Shown: positions 27,804 through 37,438, counted from the stretch's first letter. The stretch: DNA of 64,000 bases from Bifidobacterium sp. ESL0790 (GCF_029395435.1 NZ_CP113915.1:868001-932000); one strand, 5' to 3'. The notes: a model not told the origin generated them from the letters alone. Translations and numbers: made by a program.

Positions 27804-28793
27804 ATGAACCTCACCCACCCCAATGATTTCAACGCCATCATCAACCCCGGAAGTGGCACGGGCACAAGCCCCGACACTGGGTTTGGCATTGCGCCGGGCG
27901 CGCCGGCTTTCATTCCCTCCGACGGCAATCGACAGCCGGCTATGGCCTCGGCCATGGCCCAACCTGTCGTAGGCCAGCAGACGCGCCAGCCCCTCGCAGT
28001 CGAGGCCATCAACCTCGTCAAGGACTATGGCAAGGGCGAGAACGCCGTGCACGCTTTGCGCGACGTCAACGTAGGCTTCGAACAGGGCCGTTTCACCGCC
28101 ATCATGGGCCCATCCGGCTCCGGCAAATCCACGTTGATGCACACGCTCGCCGGCCTGGATTCGGCGACCGGCGGCCACATCATGCTCGGCGGCGAGGACG
28201 TCACCGCGATGAACGACAACCAGCTGACGATGCTGCGCCGCCACAAGATCGGCTTCATTTTCCAGAGCTTCAACCTCCTGCCGATGTTCACCGCCGAGCA
28301 GAACATCCTCATGCCCTTGACGCTGGCCGGGCAGAAGGCCGACCGGCAATGGTTCGACATGCTGGTCGGCACCCTCGGGCTCGGCGACAGGTTGAGGCAC
28401 CGGCCCACCGAGCTCTCCGGCGGCCAGCAACAGCGCGTCGCCATCGCCCGCGCGCTCATCACCAAGCCGCAGGTCGTCTTCGCCGACGAGCCCACCGGCA
28501 ACCTCGATTCGGTCTCCAGCGCCGAGGTGCTGGGCTTCCTGCGTGACTCGGTGCGCGAGCTGGGGCAGACGGTGGTGATGGTCACTCACGACGCGGTTGC
28601 CGCCTCCTACGCCGACCGCGCCATCGTCTTCGCCGATGGCCGCATCGTCTCCGACGTGAGCGAGCCCAAGGCCGAGCAGATGAGCGAACTGTTGATGCGG
28701 GAGAGCGAGCGGGCCGCGCGCCAGGCGGCGCAGATGCCGAGCATGGACCAGCTGATGGCGGCCAATCCCCAGCACGCGCGGGCCTCGCGCTGA
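27804..28793 (+). CDS. ABC transporter ATP-binding protein (MacB/LolD type)
   Basis: ATPase of 329 residues. Walker A is GPSGSGKSTLMHTLAG, the Q-loop region FIFQSFNLLPMFTAEQNI, signature LSGGQQQRVAIARAL, Walker B VVFADEPTGNLD, and the H-loop VTHDAVAA. The subfamily is that of FtsX-partner exporters. The first 60 residues are a low-complexity Gly/Ala/Pro/Asn stretch before the fold begins at AVEAINLVKDYG. Start ATG 27804 has AAAGGAG 5 bases upstream. The permease starts 32 bases after the stop. In Gram-positives this type often exports antimicrobial peptides or lipids, or senses them with a neighbouring two-component system. Confidence 0.94.
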   Translation: MNLTHPNDFNAIINPGSGTGTSPDTGFGIAPGAPAFIPSDGNRQPAMASAMAQPVVGQQTRQPLAVEAINLVKDYGKGENAVHALRDVNVGFEQGRFTAIMGPSGSGKSTLMHTLAGLDSATGGHIMLGGEDVTAMNDNQLTMLRRHKIGFIFQSFNLLPMFTAEQNILMPLTLAGQKADRQWFDMLVGTLGLGDRLRHRPTELSGGQQQRVAIARALITKPQVVFADEPTGNLDSVSSAEVLGFLRDSVRELGQTVVMVTHDAVAASYADRAIVFADGRIVSDVSEPKAEQMSELLMRESERAARQAAQMPSMDQLMAANPQHARASR

Positions 28794-28825
28794 ACCGGCC
28801 GCAGGATATAGGAAAAGGAACCAAG

Positions 28826-31474
28826 ATGTTCTCGATAACACTGAAACTTATGAAAAAGAGCGGGAAGATGCTCATTCCCGCCGGCATCGCCATCCTTATC
28901 GGCACGGCCTTCATCGCCGCGACCTTCCTCTTCGGCAACTCCATGGACAGCGCCCTGCGCACCCAGCTCACGGCCGAATACGGGAGCGCCGACTACGTCG
29001 CCCAGATGGAGGGCGCGTATAGCAACAACGGCAACGGCGAGCCCACCACCATCGCGGACATGAAACTCGACCAAGTGCGCGACGTCGATGGTGTGACCGG
29101 CACCCAGGTCATCGTCAACGAGGAGGGCCACGTCGGCAAGGGCGGGCAGTCCGCCGCCACTTTCTTCGGATTGGGCACCACCGACACCAAGTTGCAGAGC
29201 GTGCGCGTGACCTCCGGGCACCTGCCGTCGGCCAACGGCGAGGAGACCGCGATTCCGGAGGCGCTCGCCTCCAGGATCCACGCGAAGGTGGGGGAGACGA
29301 TCAAGGTCTCGTCCTCCGATTCCGGGTCGACGCTGACGACCAAGGCGAAACTGGTGGGCCTGACCAAGGACGACACCGGTGCGTACGCGACGTACGACGG
29401 CATGACGCTGGTCTCCAAGCCGGTGCTCGCCAAGATCGTGGGCGCGAGCTCGCCCGACCAGGTGACGGCCATCACGCTGTTGATGAACGTGGATTCGGCG
29501 AAGGCGGGCCAGGCCGTGCCGCAGGTCAAGCGGATCCTCGGCCACCGCTTCAGCGTCGACACCCGCCAGCATATCGCCGACGAATCCATGAAAGACCTGA
29601 GCGCTGGCGGCACCACGCCGGTCAAGACCTTCCTGATGGCCTTCGGCATCCTCGCGATGTTCGTCGCGGCCCTCGTCATCGCCAACACCTTCCAGGTCAT
29701 GGTCGCCCAGCGCCGCCGCACCCTGGCCCTGCTGCGCACCATCGGCGCCACGAAGGGCCAGCTCTACCGTTCGGTGCTTTTCGAGGCCAGTGTGCTGGGC
29801 CTGGTCTCCTCGCTGCTCGGCATCCTCGTGGCTATCGGACTGATGGCGCTGCTGGGCGCCACGAAGGCTGGAAGCATCAACGGACAGGCGATGCACGTCA
29901 TCATCACCCGGCCGGTGATCGCTGTCCCGCTCGCCTTCGGCATCGTGATGACGGTACTCGCCTCTATTTCCTCGGCTCGTTCGGCCACTTCGGTGACCCC
30001 GCTCGAGGCGCTGCGTCCCATGGAGGTCAGTGACAACCGCAAGGCCAGCGTGGTGCGCGCGGTGATCGGTGTGCTGCTGTTGGTCGTCGGTCTGGCGTTG
30101 TGCGTCTTCGGCGCCAGCCAGATGCCCGGGGTCCTCTCCCGCAACATCACCGATGGCAGTGACAGCAGGTACGTTTTCGCGCTGTTCGCCGCGGTTGGCG
30201 GATGCGCCTTCGCGTTCCTCGGTTTGGCGTTGACCGCCGTCTTCTGGATGCCGGTGCTGATGCGGGGTGTCGGCGCGCTGGTCGCGCATATCGGGCCCGC
30301 GGCCAAGATCGCCGACGCGAACATCCAGAAGAATCCGCGTCGTGTGGCCGCCACCGGCGTCGCGCTCCTGATCGGCGTGACCCTCGTCTCGACCATCGCC
30401 ACCGGGGCCGCCTCCGCCAAGCAGACCATGAGCGCCACACTCGACGCGCACTACAGCGTCGACTTGGTGGCCCAAGGCGGCGACCTCACGCAGCGGCAGG
30501 CGCGGAAAGTCGCCAAGGTTGACGGCGTGCAGGATTCGCTCTACCTGTCCACCGCCACCGCCGAGGTCAATGCGAACGGGAACGACGGCAATACCAAAAA
30601 CGACGGCAAGAAGTTGACCGCGTTGCTGGTGGGCGTGCCCTCGCAAAAGGCTTTGCAGAAGGTGATGCGCACCGATATCTCTGCCGCGCCAATCAGCGGA
30701 GACCACGCGTTGGCCCCGAAGCTCAACGGGCAGGACAGCAATAAGAAGCTCGACTTCGCCAACAACCAAGCCGATTTCGACAACGTCGGCGCGGACGGTT
30801 CGCAGCGTCACGTCTCCCTGCCACTCAAGACCTCGCAGGTCGATTACCGACAGCTCACGGGTGCGTACTCGATGGTCGTCTTCGTCGACCAGGCCCGGCT
30901 CGACAGCGCCCAGGTCAAGCCCAACGGGCATATCCTGCTGGTCAAGCTCGACACGTCCTCGTCCTCGCTGGGCCAGATTTTCGGCGACGTGCAAGCGGCG
31001 CTCGGCGGCGAGCAAGGCGTCACCATCACCGGCCCGATCGCCCAGCGCGTGCAGTGGAACAATCTCGTCGACCAGCTGATGAAGCTGCTGGTTGGTCTGC
31101 TCGCCGTCGCGGTGCTCATCGCGCTCATCGGCGTGGCCAACACTCTCAGCCTCTCGGTGATCGAACGCACCCGTGAATCGGCCACGTTGCGCGCCATCGG
31201 CATGACGCGTGGGCAGCTGCGCCGCTCGTTGGCCTGCGAGGCGTTGCTGATCTCGTTGGTCAGCGGTGTGGTCGGCGTGGCGCTCGGCACCGGGTTCGGC
31301 TGGTTGGGATCGTACATGTACTGCAGCCTCATCGGAACCCCTGTCTATTCGTTCGACTGGAAGTTCAACGGCGCGGTGCTGCTCATCGCCGCCGTGGCCG
31401 CCCTGCTCGCCAGTGTCTTCCCGGCCCGGCGCGCGGTGCGGACCTCGCCGGTCGAGGCGCTCGCCGAGGCGTAG
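28826..31474 (+). CDS. FtsX-type ABC transporter permease with two FtsX domains
   Basis: Product of 882 residues, partner of the preceding ATPase. It has a membrane span at the N-terminus, a large extracytoplasmic domain, three spans around residues 265-375 with the FtsX signature (RRRTLALLRTIGATKGQLYR), a central pair of spans, a second extracytoplasmic domain, and a C-terminal FtsX block (IERTRESATLRAIGMTRGQL, then a final span). The duplicated FtsX layout is that of the BceB/MacB-like exporters of peptides or lipids. Start ATG 28826 follows GGAAAAGGAA. A U-rich terminator comes after it. Confidence 0.92.
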   Translation: MFSITLKLMKKSGKMLIPAGIAILIGTAFIAATFLFGNSMDSALRTQLTAEYGSADYVAQMEGAYSNNGNGEPTTIADMKLDQVRDVDGVTGTQVIVNEEGHVGKGGQSAATFFGLGTTDTKLQSVRVTSGHLPSANGEETAIPEALASRIHAKVGETIKVSSSDSGSTLTTKAKLVGLTKDDTGAYATYDGMTLVSKPVLAKIVGASSPDQVTAITLLMNVDSAKAGQAVPQVKRILGHRFSVDTRQHIADESMKDLSAGGTTPVKTFLMAFGILAMFVAALVIANTFQVMVAQRRRTLALLRTIGATKGQLYRSVLFEASVLGLVSSLLGILVAIGLMALLGATKAGSINGQAMHVIITRPVIAVPLAFGIVMTVLASISSARSATSVTPLEALRPMEVSDNRKASVVRAVIGVLLLVVGLALCVFGASQMPGVLSRNITDGSDSRYVFALFAAVGGCAFAFLGLALTAVFWMPVLMRGVGALVAHIGPAAKIADANIQKNPRRVAATGVALLIGVTLVSTIATGAASAKQTMSATLDAHYSVDLVAQGGDLTQRQARKVAKVDGVQDSLYLSTATAEVNANGNDGNTKNDGKKLTALLVGVPSQKALQKVMRTDISAAPISGDHALAPKLNGQDSNKKLDFANNQADFDNVGADGSQRHVSLPLKTSQVDYRQLTGAYSMVVFVDQARLDSAQVKPNGHILLVKLDTSSSSLGQIFGDVQAALGGEQGVTITGPIAQRVQWNNLVDQLMKLLVGLLAVAVLIALIGVANTLSLSVIERTRESATLRAIGMTRGQLRRSLACEALLISLVSGVVGVALGTGFGWLGSYMYCSLIGTPVYSFDWKFNGAVLLIAAVAALLASVFPARRAVRTSPVEALAEA

Positions 31475-32096
31475 GAATCCAGCGGATTTAAGTGATATCC
31501 GCTTCGGCACAACTGTGGTCCGTTCAATACCGGTAATGCCGGTGTCGGACGGACCATTTTTTCACGGAGAAGAGTTATGGACTGATATTGCCAAAATATG
31601 CGGGTGCAGCACGAAAGGGTAAATATCGTCGGATTGGTGTGTGAGTGCTGTGTTTGCGTAGCACTGAACCGGATTTAGTGGTTGAACAGACATTCCGTGC
31701 TTCGATTTCAATCCAATCAAATAGAAGGAATGGCGGAACTCCGGCTTTCTGTAATGTGGAGTTTGCGATCGCAACAGCACGGAAACTTTATTTCTAGGAA
31801 TGATGTCTTCCGTGCTGTAGCGGTTACGCCAGCTGGTTGCCATCGACGAAAATGACGCGACTTCTGCGACGTGGAACCTGTGATAGACGAGTCACACGGG
31901 CTGGTTGTCGTAGACGAACAAGCCGTGACTATTATGATGCGGAATCCGTGATAAGTGAGTCATACCAGCTTGTTGTCGTATATGGAAGTGATGCGACTTC
32001 CATGATGTGGAATCCGTGATAGACGAGTCACACGGGCTGGTTGTCGTAGACGAAAGCGATGCGATTTCTGCGACGTGGAATCCGTGATAGGCGGGG
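31475..32096. other. Gene-free stretch with terminators and 68-bp repeats
   Basis: A 622-base gap between convergent units. It contains the exporter terminator, an 11-bp inverted repeat (31774-31784 with 31808-31818, ACAGCACGGAA) and four 68-bp repeat copies. No credible protein frame was found in it. Confidence 0.7.
31516..31562 (+). terminator. Terminator of the FtsX exporter operon
   Basis: TGGTCCGT pairs with ACGGACCA, an inner CCGG...CCGG pair extends it, and TTTTTTC follows. Confidence 0.85.
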
Positions 32097-32105
32097 TCAC
32101 ACGAG
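31826..32105. repeat. 68-bp tandem repeat made from the 3' end of the response regulator gene
   Basis: The block contains CTGGTTG or a close variant at 31833, 31901, 31969 and 32037, spaced exactly 68 bases, and again at 32106 (69 bases) inside the regulator's coding sequence. On the minus strand three of the four downstream copies carry YDNQPV or YDNKLV followed by TGA, and the outermost copy has a decayed FVDGNQLA ending in TAA. The tail of the true gene is FAYDNQLV and TGA. Copies differ by 10-25% and have no spacers. Confidence 0.9.
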
Positions 32106-32960
32106 CTGGTTGTCATAGGCGAAGACGACGGCCTGCACGCGGTCGCGGGCGTGGATTTTGGCGAGTATGTGGGCCACATGCGTCTTGACGGTCGGCAGGC
32201 TGATGAACAGCTTGTCGGCGATTTCCTGGTTAGAGAGCCCGTGCGCCACCTCGATGAGCACCTCGCGCTCGCGGTCGGTCAGCTCATCCAACTCAGGGTC
32301 GTGATAAACAGTGGCGTTGGCCGCTGCTAAATCGTCGGATGAAGCATTCCCATCGTTCGCGCTCGCCGAGGTAGTTGGTTGTGAACCGGCACCAGCGGAG
32401 CCATTCGCGGCACCCATGCGATTTGCGCCATTGCCTTTGCCGTCACTATTTCCAGACGCAGCCTGCCCGGACTTGGTGAATCCGTCCTCCACCATCTTCT
32501 CGATGAGTCGCTTCGTGGCCGTGGGCGCGATGATCGCGTTGCCCTGGTGCACCGTGCGAATCGAGGAGAGCAGCGTCTCAGGCTCCGTGTCCTTCAAGAG
32601 GAACCCGGAAGCCCCGGCGTTGATGGCGCTCATCACGTACTCGTCGAGGTCGAAGGTCGTGAGGATGATGACGCGCGTTTTGTGCATTGTGGAGCCGTTT
32701 CCGTCGCGGTTTTTCTCGAGGAAGGCCTCGGCGTCGGTGATGCGTTTGGTCGCCTCGATGCCGTCCATGCCGGGCATACGCACATCCATCAGCACCACGT
32801 CGGGGTGCAGGTCGAGGCTCAGCGACACCGCCTGGTCGCCATTGGCCGCCTGACCAATCACCTCCATGTCGGGCTGCGAGTCGATGACCATGGCGAACCC
32901 GGCCCTCACCAGCTCCTGATCGTCGGCGATAAGGACTGTGATCGGCTGCGTTTCACTCAT
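32097..32960 (-). CDS. NarL/LuxR-type response regulator
   Basis: Product of 287 residues. The receiver domain (residues 1-125) has DD at positions 13-14, phospho-acceptor Asp in VVLMDVRMPGMDGIEAT and Lys in GFLLKDTEPE. The C-terminal LuxR helix-turn-helix (TDREREVLIEVAHGLSNQEIADKL) is complete. Between them sits a linker of about 65 residues with Gly/Ala/Asn/Ser-rich low complexity, longer than normal. ATG 32960 is the start. Its partner kinase is upstream on the same strand (131-base gap); the stop and last codons fall inside the 68-bp repeat block. Confidence 0.94.
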   Translation of the reverse strand: MSETQPITVLIADDQELVRAGFAMVIDSQPDMEVIGQAANGDQAVSLSLDLHPDVVLMDVRMPGMDGIEATKRITDAEAFLEKNRDGNGSTMHKTRVIILTTFDLDEYVMSAINAGASGFLLKDTEPETLLSSIRTVHQGNAIIAPTATKRLIEKMVEDGFTKSGQAASGNSDGKGNGANRMGAANGSAGAGSQPTTSASANDGNASSDDLAAANATVYHDPELDELTDREREVLIEVAHGLSNQEIADKLFISLPTVKTHVAHILAKIHARDRVQAVVFAYDNQLV

Positions 32961-33091
32961 GGTTCCACTCTAACAACACGCGGCGGCAAGCCGGTTTCCA
33001 AAGGCGCAATCGTGAGTTTGATAGTACTAACGATTTGATTTTTGCCTGGCAAGTGACGATAACGTTGCATACTGATATTAATCATAAAATA

Positions 33092-35794
33092 CTATCTATT
33101 ATCATCGTTCATGCTTCCGACAGGATGCAGCAGCGGTTGTTGGACGCCCTGCCTGTCGTCGCTATCGCCGGTCTCGCGCAGCACCCGCAGCAGCTGGCGC
33201 ATATGGTGCAGCGCCTCGCGCCCTTGCGCTCCAATTGCCTCGAACGCCTTGACGATTTCCTCGGGCTTCGGCTCCGCGCCCTCGCGTTCTGCCTCATCCA
33301 GCAGCGCCAGCCCCGCGTCGGCCTCCGCGATGACGGTGTTGAGCGTCGCGCTCACCTCACCCTGCATCTGCGAGCCGATGCGCTCGCGCTCGAGATTCGC
33401 CGCCATCACGTTCTGCTTCTCCGCTTCGGCCTGCAGCGCCTCCTGCCGGGTACGCAGCACCAGCGCGTTGGTGCCGTTGGCCCGTGTCCACAGCGCCGCC
33501 GCGATCACGATCACGCACGAAGTCAAAGCCATGCCGCCCACCATCAACGCCACAATCGCGTAGTTGATTTGCTTGTCCCATGTCGCGGGGAATGAGCGGA
33601 TGCCAAGCAGCCAGCGGATGGGCGTTTCGAAGCCCAGGAAGAGACAAATCACTTTCCATGTAAAGAGCGACGAGTCGATGAGCGCCAGCAGCGACGCCCA
33701 CAGCGGTGCCAGGCCTTTGCCATAGAGGCAGACAGAATACAGGGAAATCAGCGCAAAGAGCGTGGCGAGCGGGATGTTGGTGAGCAACAGGCAGCTGACG
33801 GTCGCGCCAAAGGCGACACACAGCGCGCTCGCTCTGGGGAACTTTCTCCGGAAGGCCAATGGCACGATGAACAGCAGCGTCACGATGGCGAAGCCGATAT
33901 AGCTTGCTGAAAGGGTAGGCTGAACATATTCGGCCGAGATCTCCAGGTTCGTGGATTTGAAGTGGCCCACGAACGCGACCAGTGGGCTGCCGATAAGCAG
34001 CAGGATGAGCGTGGTGACGACATCGACCAGCAGATAATGGCGTTCGAACCAGTTCGAGGTGCGTTCCACCCAATTCGTTTCCGAGACGGCGGGATAGGTG
34101 GTTGAAGACGTGACGGCGGAGACGGGGGAGTTGCCGGCATCGTCGTTGTCACTGTTCGAGTTGCCAGTCCCGTTTGCGGTATTGGCGTTCTCTGTGGTGT
34201 CCCGTTTCAGCGCATTGTTCCGCCGTCGCCAGATGCTCCAGACATGTTGCGCTTTGCCGAGCAGCGAGAACATCAGGCCTTTGACTCGCGTGATGGGTGA
34301 GATCGAAGGCAGTTCGGTGAGATCGGGATTTGACGCTGCCGCTGGTTGAGAATCGGGCGCCGACGATGAAGAAACTTCTGTGTGCTCCCTATCATTCAAA
34401 TCTTCGCCATTCCGCGTTGATTCGCTATCCAAAACAGGTTTGGATGATTTCGCGGTATTGGAGGATTTGGCGGCAGCGTCTTGTGCCATCTCCAGCGGCA
34501 CGTCGAACGCGACCTCAAAACCAGTTCCCAAGCTCCTTGGCCCATAAGCGAGATGACCTCCAGCCGCCTCGATCCGCTCGTGCATGCCAATCAGGCCATA
34601 TCTGCCGCGATGGCCATCCGCTGCGGCCGTGGCCCCACGTCCGTCGTCGCGTATAGCAACATGAAGTTCGTCGTCCGTCCAACGTTCGTCAACCGAGACG
34701 TGCGCGCCCGGCCCCGCATACTTGCGGCTGTTGGTCAACGCCTCCTGAACCGCGCGATAGACCGCGAAACCAGTCTGCTCACCGAGCCCATCCGGCCGTG
34801 CCTCGCCCGTCACTTGCCTCGTAACGTCTCCACCCTCTTGCCGTGCGGTGGTGTCGGCCTGTGAGACAAGCGCGGCAATATCGCGGTATCCCGGGCGTCC
34901 TCCATCCGAAGCCGAGACGAACACGTCGAGCAGATCGTTCATATCGTCCAGCGCCCGCCGCGATTCGTGCCGAATGGTCATCATGGTCTTGCGCGCGACC
35001 TCAGGATCATGCGCCCCGGCATAGCGCCCGCCGTCGGACTGCACGATGACGGTGGAGAGCGTATGCGCCACCACGTCGTGCATGTCACGCGCGATCCGGG
35101 CGCGCTCGGCCGTGCGGGCGATGCGCCGTTCCTCTTCCTCGCGGGCGGCGATGGCTTGGTTGCGTTCGCGCAACAGCCGTGCCGTGGCGTGCCGCGCCCG
35201 TGTCCAATAGGCGATGAAGCAGGCGGCGAGCAACGCGATGAGGATGGGAACCATCACGACCATCGTCGCCCCGGCGAACTTCCAGCCGCAATTGACGCTC
35301 ATCCCGGATTTATAAACGACTTGGCAGGCCTGGTATGTGCTGCTTGCCTGGTCCATGCCGAGGCTGACATGCGAGCCGAGCAGCGGCCCGATCTCCAGCC
35401 CCCAGGCGATGATTGGCGCCGCCGCCACGGCGATCACCAGCGCGAGCAGGATGAACAGGCGGCTCTGCTTCGGCTCGCCATAGACGATGACGGAATAGAG
35501 CATCACCACGGCCATCACGTCGGGCAGCGCGAACACCGGTCCCGTTAGCAGTTGCAGTACCACCAGCGCCGCGAAGCCGAGCGTTGAGGCGCGTGGGAAG
35601 GTCCGACGGAATATCAGCGGGATGACCAGCGCGCAAGACCACGCGAACTGCCACTGCCGGCTGTAGCCGATCAAGAGCCCTGGCTCATAACCCCACGAGA
35701 GAAAAGCGAAATAAAGGGTGAGGGCCGCGAGCAGCGCGTCGCCGACCACGGGATGGTGCCGTAGCCATGCTGTCGTTTGCGCGAGTCTGCCCAT
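33092..35794 (-). CDS. Tandem fused sensor kinase: complete NarX-like kinase plus degenerate second sensor
   Basis: Product of 900 residues, about twice the usual size. Part 1 (1-430) has five or six membrane spans, HisKA_3 dimerisation box ARIARDMHDVVAHTLS with His at about 239, and an ATPase domain (IRDDGRGATA, GLIGMHERIEAAGG). A Ser/Asn-rich linker (440-585) follows. Part 2 has another five or six spans and a second dimerisation box (ERIGSQMQGEVSATLNTVI, about residues 804-822). There the histidine is Gln and the next Asp is Gly, and no ATPase domain follows. It may be a pseudo-sensor that modulates the active half. The regulator gene is directly downstream, and the FtsX exporter is convergent beyond it. 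Confidence 0.9.
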   Translation of the reverse strand: MGRLAQTTAWLRHHPVVGDALLAALTLYFAFLSWGYEPGLLIGYSRQWQFAWSCALVIPLIFRRTFPRASTLGFAALVVLQLLTGPVFALPDVMAVVMLYSVIVYGEPKQSRLFILLALVIAVAAAPIIAWGLEIGPLLGSHVSLGMDQASSTYQACQVVYKSGMSVNCGWKFAGATMVVMVPILIALLAACFIAYWTRARHATARLLRERNQAIAAREEEERRIARTAERARIARDMHDVVAHTLSTVIVQSDGGRYAGAHDPEVARKTMMTIRHESRRALDDMNDLLDVFVSASDGGRPGYRDIAALVSQADTTARQEGGDVTRQVTGEARPDGLGEQTGFAVYRAVQEALTNSRKYAGPGAHVSVDERWTDDELHVAIRDDGRGATAAADGHRGRYGLIGMHERIEAAGGHLAYGPRSLGTGFEVAFDVPLEMAQDAAAKSSNTAKSSKPVLDSESTRNGEDLNDREHTEVSSSSAPDSQPAAASNPDLTELPSISPITRVKGLMFSLLGKAQHVWSIWRRRNNALKRDTTENANTANGTGNSNSDNDDAGNSPVSAVTSSTTYPAVSETNWVERTSNWFERHYLLVDVVTTLILLLIGSPLVAFVGHFKSTNLEISAEYVQPTLSASYIGFAIVTLLFIVPLAFRRKFPRASALCVAFGATVSCLLLTNIPLATLFALISLYSVCLYGKGLAPLWASLLALIDSSLFTWKVICLFLGFETPIRWLLGIRSFPATWDKQINYAIVALMVGGMALTSCVIVIAAALWTRANGTNALVLRTRQEALQAEAEKQNVMAANLERERIGSQMQGEVSATLNTVIAEADAGLALLDEAEREGAEPKPEEIVKAFEAIGAQGREALHHMRQLLRVLRETGDSDDRQGVQQPLLHPVGSMNDDNR

Positions 35795-35945
35795 ACCCCA
35801 AGGCTAGCGCGAAGCCGGTCGAAGTGTCATCGTGCTTGGGGATGAATCTTGCGGTTGTGTTTCGGGATGAAGGGAAGTGTGTCGGCGTTGCTAGAGTGGG
35901 TTAGACGATATATACGGCAAAGCAAGACATACGAAGGGGAGAGCG

Positions 35946-37346
35946 ATGACGTTACTCGCGAAATACTATGTGCCGGGCCTCGCGGTGGAGGACCATTCGA
36001 TCCAGGTGCCGCTCGACTGGCGCGGCCACAAGCCGGGCGAAGGGTTCGCGGGCGAGTCACTGAGCCTCTTTTACCGCGTCGTCGCGGCCCCCGAACACGT
36101 CCACGACGACCTGCCGCTGCTTATCTTCCTACAAGGTGGCCCTGGTGGCGCCGGCCCGCGTCCGTTGAACCCGTCGAGCGACGGCTGGATCGCCGAGGCC
36201 ATCAAGCATTTCCGCGTCGTCCTGCCCGACCAGCGAGGCACCGGCCGCTCCTCGTGCGTCGATTCCAATACGATGGCGCGCATCGAAGGCGCGCAGGCCC
36301 AGGCCGACTATCTCAAGCGCTTCCTCGCCGGGTCGATCGTGCGCGACTTCGAGCACCTGCGCCGCACCGAGTTCGGCGGCCGCCGCTGGGTGACCATGGG
36401 CCAGAGCTACGGCGGCTTCCTTACGCTGGCCTATCTTTCCATCTTCCCCGAAGGCGTCGCCGCGAGTTTCACCACCGGCGGCATCCCGCACGTTCCGGCC
36501 GATGCCACCGAGGTTTATGAGCACACCTTCCCGCGTATGGTCAAGAAGACGGATCAGTATTACCAGCGCTATCCCCAGGACGTCGCGCGCGTCGCCATGG
36601 TCGCCGACAAACTGCCGAAAGCCGCTGATTTGCAGGATTACGAAGGTGGCAAAGCAACGAATGGCAACGCGGCGGCCTCCGGCATTCCCACCCTGCCCAA
36701 TGGCGACCCGCTGACCGTCGAGCGCCTGCAGACCCTTGGCGGCGATTTCGGCATGAAACCCAGCTTCGAGCGCGTGCACTGGATCATGGACTCGGCCTTC
36801 GCTGATGGTGACGGCTCGGCCAGCGCCAAGTCCCCGCTCGCCGACTCGTTCCTCGCCTCGGTGATGAACGCCACCGCCTCGAACCCGCTCTACTGGCCGC
36901 TCCAGGAGTTCATCTACGCCGACGGCGAGCTCGACAAGCCGATCGCTTGGGCGGCGCAGCGCGTGTGCGACACCCACCCCGAGTTCGGTGCCGGCCAGCG
37001 CCCGCTCATGTTCACCGGCGAGGCGATGTTCCCCTGGATGTTCCAGCAGGAGAAGGCCTTGCGCCCCTTCCGCGCAGCCATGGACGTGCTCATGGCCGAC
37101 ACGAGATTCGACAAGGTCTACGACGCCGAGCAGCTGGCGCGCAACGAGGTCCCGCTCCAGGCCGGCGTCTACTTCGACGACATGTACGTCGACTCGGGCA
37201 TGCAGCTCGACACCCTCTCGCGCGTCGGCAACTCGCACTATTGGACCACCAACGAGTTCGAGCATGACGGCCTGCACGGCGACAAGGTCTTCGGCCACCT
37301 CTACCGCGAGGCGCTCGACAGGGGCGATTTGGAGGGGCTGTTCTAA
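35946..37346 (+). CDS. pip: Alpha/beta-hydrolase peptidase (prolyl aminopeptidase-like, S33)
   Basis: Product of 466 residues. The oxyanion-hole segment FLQGGPGGAGPRP and the nucleophile motif TMGQSYGGFLTLAY (Ser of GQSYG) are typical of family S33. Asp/His partners are expected in the C-terminal half (for example YFDDMYVD and TTNEFEHDG). It cleaves N-terminal proline or proline-containing peptides in the cytosol; no signal peptide is seen. ATG 35946 follows AAGGGGAGAG. Immediately downstream is proC, so the product proline metabolism may be linked. Confidence 0.85.
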   Translation: MTLLAKYYVPGLAVEDHSIQVPLDWRGHKPGEGFAGESLSLFYRVVAAPEHVHDDLPLLIFLQGGPGGAGPRPLNPSSDGWIAEAIKHFRVVLPDQRGTGRSSCVDSNTMARIEGAQAQADYLKRFLAGSIVRDFEHLRRTEFGGRRWVTMGQSYGGFLTLAYLSIFPEGVAASFTTGGIPHVPADATEVYEHTFPRMVKKTDQYYQRYPQDVARVAMVADKLPKAADLQDYEGGKATNGNAAASGIPTLPNGDPLTVERLQTLGGDFGMKPSFERVHWIMDSAFADGDGSASAKSPLADSFLASVMNATASNPLYWPLQEFIYADGELDKPIAWAAQRVCDTHPEFGAGQRPLMFTGEAMFPWMFQQEKALRPFRAAMDVLMADTRFDKVYDAEQLARNEVPLQAGVYFDDMYVDSGMQLDTLSRVGNSHYWTTNEFEHDGLHGDKVFGHLYREALDRGDLEGLF

Positions 37347-37438
37347 AACCCGAGTTACAAAAGTCGACGATAGGAGAGGGCGTTTGTTGCAATTCCAACG
37401 TTTTCGATTTCGTATCTTCGGGTTTTGTAACCGAGGTT
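37347..37438. other. Imperfect 16-bp inverted repeat between pip and proC
   Basis: AACCCGAGTTACAAAA (37347-37362) pairs with TTTTGTAACCGAGGTT (37423-37438) over 14 of 16 bases, with a 60-base loop. It starts at the pip stop and ends 35 bases before proC. It could be a large stem-loop terminator or an attenuator. Confidence 0.4.

Noticed and set aside
28607-31510. Very long antisense frame (about 970 residues) opposite the FtsX permease
   Set aside because: It mirrors the high-GC codon pattern of the permease, has no ribosome site or domain, and the permease strand has clear family motifs.
31826-32105. CRISPR array
   Set aside because: Repeat units are 68 bp, imperfect and adjoin each other with no unique spacers, and no cas genes are present.
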